Positions 59,078 to 64,000 of a DNA stretch of 64,000 bases are shown piece by piece. The DNA is from Microvirga flavescens. Its GTDB lineage: Bacteria; Pseudomonadota; Alphaproteobacteria; Rhizobiales; Beijerinckiaceae. Below the pieces are notes generated by a model. It ran no database searches. It saw only the letters and a list, made by a program, of their open reading frames with translations, and was not told the origin of the DNA. Within the stretch, counting starts at the first letter, position 1, and each line of letters begins with the position of its first letter. The stretch spans positions 124,001-188,000 of the forward strand of contig NZ_QMKH01000002.1 of NCBI RefSeq assembly GCF_003290125.1. Direction: 5' to 3'. A program made the position numbers and the translations under genes.

Positions 59078-59102
59078 TATGGCAATACCACCTTACCAAA
59101 AT

Positions 59103-59127
59103 GACAAATGAAGTAACCATATTTGTC
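59103..59127. promoter_or_regulatory. Inverted repeat between Lrp gene and arginase gene
   Basis: GACAAAT (59103-59109) and ATTTGTC (59121-59127) with 11 bp between them, inside the 117-bp divergent intergenic region, in its AT-richest part. A GATAAT hexamer at 59163-59168 may be the -10 of the arginase promoter. Confidence 0.55.
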
Positions 59128-59194
59128 GCTTATCCGGCTTCAACCCGCCACTTGTGACAGTGGATAATGGTCGGCGACGAAGGAAACGCCACCG

Positions 59195-60145
59195 ATGCCT
59201 GACGCCCACGCCCCTCGCCCCAAGCTCGCGAAGCCGCGCTTTGCCGTTCTCGGAGCGCCCGTTCAGGTGGGCGCGAGCCAACTCGGAACCGTCATGGGCC
59301 CCGCCGCCCTGCGGACGGCAGGGTTGATCTCGAACCTGCAAGAGCTTGGCCACCACATCGAGGATCGCGGCGATCTTTCGGTTTCCGATTTTCCGCGCGA
59401 CAACGGCAAAGGCCGCAACGCGCGTTTCTTCGATGAGATTTCCGCGTGGTCGCGCAGCCTGAGCGACCATTCCTATCGCCTCCTGCAGGATGGGTACCTG
59501 CCGATCTTCCTCGGCGGGGATCACAGCCTGTCGATGGGGTCCGTTCACGGCGTCCTGCGGCACTGCGCGAAGGCCAAGCGCGACCTCTTCGTACTGTGGC
59601 TCGATGCGCATGCCGATTTCAACACGCCGGAGACATCGCCCTCCGGCAACATGCACGGCATGTCGACTGCGTTTCTCTGTGGCGAGAAAGGTTTTAATGG
59701 CTTTTTCGAAAGTCCGTTCAGCCCCTTGCCGCCGCAGAACCTCTATATCTTCGGCCTGCGCTCGGTGGACCGCGACGAGCGGGCCCTGTTGCGAGAGCGT
59801 GGTGTCCATGTCTGCGACATGCGCCAGGTGGACGAGTTTGGCGTGTCTGTTCTTATGCGGCAGATCATCGATCATGTCGCGGCGCGGGACGGGCATCTCC
59901 ATGTCAGTCTCGACGTCGATTTTCTCGACCCCTCCATCGCGCCCGGAGCCGGAACCCCCGTCCCCGGCGGGGCAACCTATCGCGAAGCGCATCTCATCAT
60001 GGAGATGCTGCACGATTCCGGCCTCGTCGGATCGCTCGACATCGTCGAACTCAACCCATTCCTCGATGAGCGCGGCAAGAGCGCCCATCTTCTCGTCGAT
60101 CTGGTCGGAAGCCTCTTCGGGCGCCAGATCGTTCATCGTCTTTGA
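59195..60145 (+). CDS. rocF: Arginase
   Basis: Mn enzyme that splits arginine into ornithine and urea, 316 residues. The ureohydrolase motifs are intact: LGGDHSLSMGS (about 106-116), LWLDAHADFNTPETSPSGNMHG (about 137-158, metal ligands Asp/His/Asp) and SLDVDFLDPSIAPG (about 238-251). Followed 15 bp later by ornithine aminotransferase, so the two steps are co-expressed. Confidence 0.95.
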   Translation: MPDAHAPRPKLAKPRFAVLGAPVQVGASQLGTVMGPAALRTAGLISNLQELGHHIEDRGDLSVSDFPRDNGKGRNARFFDEISAWSRSLSDHSYRLLQDGYLPIFLGGDHSLSMGSVHGVLRHCAKAKRDLFVLWLDAHADFNTPETSPSGNMHGMSTAFLCGEKGFNGFFESPFSPLPPQNLYIFGLRSVDRDERALLRERGVHVCDMRQVDEFGVSVLMRQIIDHVAARDGHLHVSLDVDFLDPSIAPGAGTPVPGGATYREAHLIMEMLHDSGLVGSLDIVELNPFLDERGKSAHLLVDLVGSLFGRQIVHRL

Positions 60146-60160
60146 AAAAGAGAGCTCCCC

Positions 60161-61372
60161 ATGAGCAGCGCGACACATGCCCTCATCGAAACCGAAAACC
60201 GGCTCGGCGCGTATAACTACAAGCCGCTCGATGTCGTCCTCTCACGCGGCGAAGGCGTCTGGCTGTGGGATGTCGACGGCAACCGCTATCTCGATTGCCT
60301 CTCCGCTTATTCCGCCGTCAACCAGGGCCATTGCCACCCGAAAATTCTCGCAGCGATGATGGAGCAGGCGAAGAAACTCACACTCACCTCGCGCGCATTC
60401 CGCAACGATCAACTCGCTCCGTTCTACGAAGAGATCGCGGCGCTCACCGGATCGCACAAGGTGCTACCCATGAACAGCGGCGCGGAGGCGGTGGAATCCG
60501 CCATCAAGGCCGTTCGCAAATGGGGATACGAGGTCAAGGGCGTTCCCGAGAACAAGGCCGAGATCATCGTCTGCAGCGAGAACTTCCACGGCCGCACCCT
60601 CGGCATCATCAGCTTCAGCACGGATGAAACAGCGCGCGGGAATTTCGGCCCCTTCACGCCCGGGTTCAAGATTATCCCCTTCGGCGATGCCGCCGCATTG
60701 GAAGCCGCCATCACGCCGAACACGGTCGCCTTTCTCGTCGAGCCGATCCAGGGCGAGGCCGGCGTCATCATTCCGCCGAAGGGCTATTTCCCGAAGGTGC
60801 GTGAGATCTGCACGCGCCACGGCGTCACGCTCATTCTGGACGAGATCCAGACCGGCCTGGGGCGCACCGGTAAGCTTCTCGCGGAAGAGCACGAGAGCAT
60901 CGAGGCGGATGTGACGCTGATCGGTAAGGCGCTCTCCGGCGGGTTCTATCCCGTCTCAGCCGTTCTCTCGAATTCCGAAGTGCTCGGCGTGTTGCAGCCC
61001 GGACAGCATGGCAGCACCTTCGGCGGCAACCCGCTCGCCTGCGCCATCGCGCGCACGGCGCTCAAGGTGCTCGTCGAAGAAGGGATGATCGAGAATTCCG
61101 CGAAGCAAGGCGCCTATTTCAAGTCGCAGATCGAGGCCATCCGCAGCAACGCTGTCCGCGAAGTGCGCGGGCGCGGCCTCATGCTGGCTGTCGAACTTCA
61201 CCCGGAAGCCGGCGGCGCGCGGCGCTATTGCGAGGCCCTGCGCCAGCGCGGCATTCTGGTGAAGGATACGCATGTGAACACGATCCGCATCGCCCCGCCG
61301 CTGGTGGTGACGAAGGATCAGGTCGATTGGGCGAGCGGGCAGATCGAAGCGGTGTTGACCTCTCTCGCGTAG
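60161..61372 (+). CDS. rocD: Ornithine--oxo-acid aminotransferase
   Basis: Class III PLP aminotransferase of 403 residues that turns ornithine into glutamate semialdehyde. [20 protein letters not shown] at the N-terminus and [20 protein letters not shown] mark ornithine aminotransferase. [15 protein letters not shown] (about 225-239) and the PLP Lys in [15 protein letters not shown] (about 252-266) follow. GAGAGCTCCCC precedes the ATG. Its stop is 3 bp from the convergent M20 peptidase. Confidence 0.95.
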   Translation: MSSATHALIETENRLGAYNYKPLDVVLSRGEGVWLWDVDGNRYLDCLSAYSAVNQGHCHPKILAAMMEQAKKLTLTSRAFRNDQLAPFYEEIAALTGSHKVLPMNSGAEAVESAIKAVRKWGYEVKGVPENKAEIIVCSENFHGRTLGIISFSTDETARGNFGPFTPGFKIIPFGDAAALEAAITPNTVAFLVEPIQGEAGVIIPPKGYFPKVREICTRHGVTLILDEIQTGLGRTGKLLAEEHESIEADVTLIGKALSGGFYPVSAVLSNSEVLGVLQPGQHGSTFGGNPLACAIARTALKVLVEEGMIENSAKQGAYFKSQIEAIRSNAVREVRGRGLMLAVELHPEAGGARRYCEALRQRGILVKDTHVNTIRIAPPLVVTKDQVDWASGQIEAVLTSLA

Positions 61373-61375
61373 GTC

Positions 61376-62719
61376 TCAGCCCCTCGCCCGGCGGCTGAGC
61401 GCCTCAAAGAGATCGGCGGAGAATGAAACCATCGTCCCGAATTGTTCGGGAATGATGTTTTCATTTGGCGAGTGAAGCATGGCGCCGTGGTAGGTCAAGC
61501 CGATGCCGACGATCTCCGCGCCCAATTGCTCCACGAAAGGATGCGCCGTACCGGAGGCAGGCGAACTCGGCTGAACGATCGCCGTCTTGCCGAAATGCGC
61601 CTCAAGCAAGGGCTTTGCCTCCTGCACGAACCAGTGATCCGGCGAAGAGCGGACCGGCTTCACGATGTCGTCGTAAACGACGATTTCGATATCGGCAAAG
61701 CCTTGCGCGTCGAGATGCGCGCGCACGAGCTTCGTCACTTCCCTCGGGTTCTGATCCGGCACGAGGCGAAAATCGAGCTTCACGAACCCGTCCGCCGGAA
61801 GAACGGTTTTCGCGCCCTCGCCGCCATATCCGCCGCCAAAGCCGTTCACGTTCAGGCACGGCTCAAAATTCAGTGCGCGGAAAAAGGTTTCCTCGTCGAT
61901 CCCCTCCAACGCGCGCTGCGCGCCGGTGGCGGCGGTGAGGCTCTCGAAGCTGAAGGGCGGCTTTTGCACAATCGCCTCTTCCTCGGGTGTCGGCGCGCGC
62001 ACGGCATCGTAGAAGCCCGGGATCAGAATGCGGCCCCGGCTGTCGCGCATGGACGCCACCGCACTCGCCAATCGCCAGAGCGGATTGTCGAAGACCGCGC
62101 CAAGGCTAGAATGAAGATCGGCGCGCGCGGTTCGGCACCGCAACTCGATTCCGAGAACGCCTTTGAAACCGCAGAGAATGATGGGGCGGCCATCGGAATC
62201 GATCTCGCCATATTCCCACCAGCAGGCATCGACCCGCTCACCCGCGAAGCGTTTTTTGAGAAACGCCTCAAGCGAGGGGCTGCCGATTTCCTCCTCGCCA
62301 TCCACCAGCCAGATCAGCTTGAATGGCAGGGCGCCCGGATTACGCTCACGGAACAAGCGCCAGCCTGCGAGACGGCTCGCAAACTCGCCCTTGTCATCCG
62401 CGACGCCGCGTCCAAACCACTTCCCGTCACGTTCGCTGAGTTCGAACGGCGCGCTGTGCCAAAGCGGAACCGGGTCTTCGGGCTGAACATCATAGTGATT
62501 GTAGACCATGATCGTGAGGGGACCGTTGCCGATCTCCCCCACGACGAAGGGGCCGATCTCACCGGGGTGAATCTCGGTCGCAAAGCCTGCCTCTGTGAGA
62601 AGATCGCGAACGGTGTTCGCACATTCCTCGAGCCTCTCGCCTCTCGCACTCACCGAGGGAATGGCGACAAGCCGCCTGAGATCCTCCTTGCCGCGCGCGA
62701 TCTGATCATTGAGAGACAT
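61376..62719 (-). CDS. M20-family metallopeptidase (dipeptidase-like)
   Basis: A 447-residue cytoplasmic enzyme. Zn ligands and catalytic residues are in YNHYDVQPEDP (about 73-83), GRGVADDKGEF (about 105-115, bridging Asp) and LVDGEEEIGSPS (about 138-149, general base Glu). A dimerisation lid domain lies at about 190-330. It follows the aminotransferase gene by 9 bp, suggesting release and then transamination of an amino acid. Substrate not determined. Confidence 0.88.
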   Translation of the reverse strand: MSLNDQIARGKEDLRRLVAIPSVSARGERLEECANTVRDLLTEAGFATEIHPGEIGPFVVGEIGNGPLTIMVYNHYDVQPEDPVPLWHSAPFELSERDGKWFGRGVADDKGEFASRLAGWRLFRERNPGALPFKLIWLVDGEEEIGSPSLEAFLKKRFAGERVDACWWEYGEIDSDGRPIILCGFKGVLGIELRCRTARADLHSSLGAVFDNPLWRLASAVASMRDSRGRILIPGFYDAVRAPTPEEEAIVQKPPFSFESLTAATGAQRALEGIDEETFFRALNFEPCLNVNGFGGGYGGEGAKTVLPADGFVKLDFRLVPDQNPREVTKLVRAHLDAQGFADIEIVVYDDIVKPVRSSPDHWFVQEAKPLLEAHFGKTAIVQPSSPASGTAHPFVEQLGAEIVGIGLTYHGAMLHSPNENIIPEQFGTMVSFSADLFEALSRRARG

Positions 62720-62728
62720 GACGTTCTC

Positions 62729-63844
62729 TTAAATCAGGCCGCGCCGCGCGACAAAACGCTCAAGCCGCGCCAGGCCTTCGATCAGGTGTTCCTTCTCCAC
62801 GCCGATGCCGACGCGGATGTGGTTTTCGATCCCGAACCAGCTTCCAGCGACGACGAACACGCTCTCCTCCTTTCGGAGCTCTTCTGAAAGCGTCTCGGAG
62901 GGCATGTCGAAATCGTAGCGCAGGAACGCCATGCCGCCCGCGGCGGGGCGTTGCCATGACCAGCGGTTCTGTTTCTCCACCCAGCGCGCGACGATATCCG
63001 CGTTCTCGCGCAAGACGGCGCGTCCACGCGCCAGAATGCGCTCGCGCGTTTTCGGAGCCATCACCGCTGCCGCCAGAAGCTGACTCAGAATGCCGCTGCC
63101 GATGGTCGTGTAATCCTGTCGCTTGGCTGTTTCCGCGATCACGCCCTCCGGCGCGACGACCCAGCCGAGACGAAGGCCAGGACACGCAAAGGACTTCGAC
63201 AGGCTGCTCGTGATGATGGTGCGCGGGTAGGAACCGAAGAAGCTCTCCGTCTCCACACCGTCGATCTCGCCTCCGCGATAGATCTCATCGACCAGGAGCC
63301 ATGCGCCGCTTTCCTGCGCGGCGGCGATCAGCGCCTCACGGCTCTTGCGCGAGAGCACCGCCCCGGTCGGGTTGCCGGGATTGGTGACTGCGATCATCTT
63401 CACGCCGCCGGCCACTTCCCGACGCAGAGCTTCCACATCCACCTGCCAACCCTGATCGGCGAGAAGCGGCAGACGGCGAACATTCATGCCGAGCGCGCGC
63501 CCCAGGCCATCGACCTGCATGAAGTTGGGAACGAGAAACAGAACCTTGTCCCCCGGATTGATGAGCGCCATCAGCGCGATCATCGTCGCTTCCGAGGAGC
63601 CGTTGGTGACGAGCACATTGGCCGGTGTCGCGCCGTCATACCAGCTCGCGATGGCTTGCCGGAGATCGGGCCGCCCGTCCGTCCATCCATAGCCGAGCGG
63701 CAGCTTCAACAATGCCTGCGCTTCGCTCGCGGGAAGAATGTCCTCAATCGTGCAAGGATGAACGCCGCTTTCCGTGAGATTGATCTCGACGTCGTTTTCG
63801 AAAAGCGTCTGGTTCCGCTCCATGAGGAAGGTATCGAATTCCAC
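62729..63844 (-). CDS. Class I/II PLP-dependent aminotransferase
   Basis: GTG at 63844 with GGAG seven bases upstream gives 371 residues; in-frame codons further up lack a ribosome-binding site. PLP-fold features: LPLGYGWTDGRPDLRQAIAS, VTNGSSEATMIALMAL, TNPGNPTGAVLSRKSRE, DEIYRGGE and the PLP Lys in TSSLSKSFACPGLRLGW (about 211-227). The conserved Arg near the C-terminus is in ENHIRVGIGVE. Substrate not determined; M20 peptidase gene follows in the same operon. Confidence 0.88.
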   Translation of the reverse strand: MEFDTFLMERNQTLFENDVEINLTESGVHPCTIEDILPASEAQALLKLPLGYGWTDGRPDLRQAIASWYDGATPANVLVTNGSSEATMIALMALINPGDKVLFLVPNFMQVDGLGRALGMNVRRLPLLADQGWQVDVEALRREVAGGVKMIAVTNPGNPTGAVLSRKSREALIAAAQESGAWLLVDEIYRGGEIDGVETESFFGSYPRTIITSSLSKSFACPGLRLGWVVAPEGVIAETAKRQDYTTIGSGILSQLLAAAVMAPKTRERILARGRAVLRENADIVARWVEKQNRWSWQRPAAGGMAFLRYDFDMPSETLSEELRKEESVFVVAGSWFGIENHIRVGIGVEKEHLIEGLARLERFVARRGLI

Positions 63845-64000
63845 CGCAATGCTCCAAAGGCCCGGGCGAACGCGCCGCCCGCAACCATACCATGATCGAA
63901 CGGGCATCAGCATGGCAGGAGCAAATACACAGTCAAGTCCAATTTAGACTTTTCTGTCCATATCAACGATGATAGGGATGTCCGTCGGCTAAAGATGAGC
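63845..64000. promoter_or_regulatory. Upstream region of the aminotransferase/M20 operon
   Basis: No gene seen to the window edge. On the minus strand TTGACT (63937-63932) may be a -35 box. Around it TGGAC occurs twice, about 19 bp apart (plus-strand GTCCA at 63938-63942 and 63957-63961), and AAGTCCAATTTAGACTT has 5-bp inverted arms. This may be a regulator site; the regulator is not in the window. Confidence 0.35.

Overview
The window is GC-rich chromosomal DNA from an alphaproteobacterium, most likely of the order Hyphomicrobiales (Rhizobiales). This rests on the order and sequence of the cell-wall cluster, a type A RNase P RNA, short palindromic elements of the kind scattered through Rhizobiales intergenic DNA, the ArsR-methyltransferase/metF/metH set, and many dipeptide- and sugar-type ABC transporters. 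No rRNA, tRNA, CRISPR array, phage or transposase was seen. Genus cannot be fixed from the sequence alone.

Region 1 (1-15700, minus strand): a division and cell wall (dcw) cluster in the order mraZ-rsmH-ftsL-ftsI-murE-murF-mraY-murD-ftsW-murG-murC-murB-ddlB-ftsQ. FtsQ is cut by the left edge. Most neighbouring genes overlap as ATGA or TGATG. The cluster is headed by a promoter lying inside three 10-bp TGGG direct repeats, the expected MraZ operator. Upstream lies rnpB, also on the minus strand.

Region 2 (15.8-30 kb): envelope and housekeeping genes (exported lytic transglycosylase, glycine-zipper lipoprotein, TerB/DnaJ-like protein, muramoyl amidase). Next comes a methionine-cycle operon (ArsR-methyltransferase regulator, metF, metH) with an AT-rich inverted-repeat operator. 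Then a Tat-exported flavin oxidase, an AMP nucleosidase joined in frame to a short-chain dehydrogenase, and ettA.

Region 3 (30-47.8 kb): transport. A dipeptide-type ABC importer is co-transcribed with an M14 metallopeptidase-like enzyme. A remnant of an M29 aminopeptidase follows. modABC lies directly downstream of the molybdoenzyme pair msrPQ. A sugar ABC importer operon carries nanE and begins with a divergent PP2C-type phosphatase; three TGGTC repeats precede it and an attenuator-like hairpin follows the binding-protein gene.

Region 4 (48-64 kb): a membrane class III nucleotide cyclase, an orphan RTX protein, 5-oxoprolinase genes pxpA against pxpBC, a VanZ-like membrane segment joined in frame to trans-aconitate methyltransferase, an amidase, an HdeD-type membrane protein facing a soluble NarL-type two-component pair, an Lrp regulator divergent from arginase and ornithine aminotransferase, an M20 peptidase and a class I/II aminotransferase. 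The last block looks like amino-acid and peptide salvage.

The least explained parts are the phosphatase-nanE-sugar importer operon, the two in-frame joined reading frames, and a two-part palindromic element present in the same arrangement at two distant sites.
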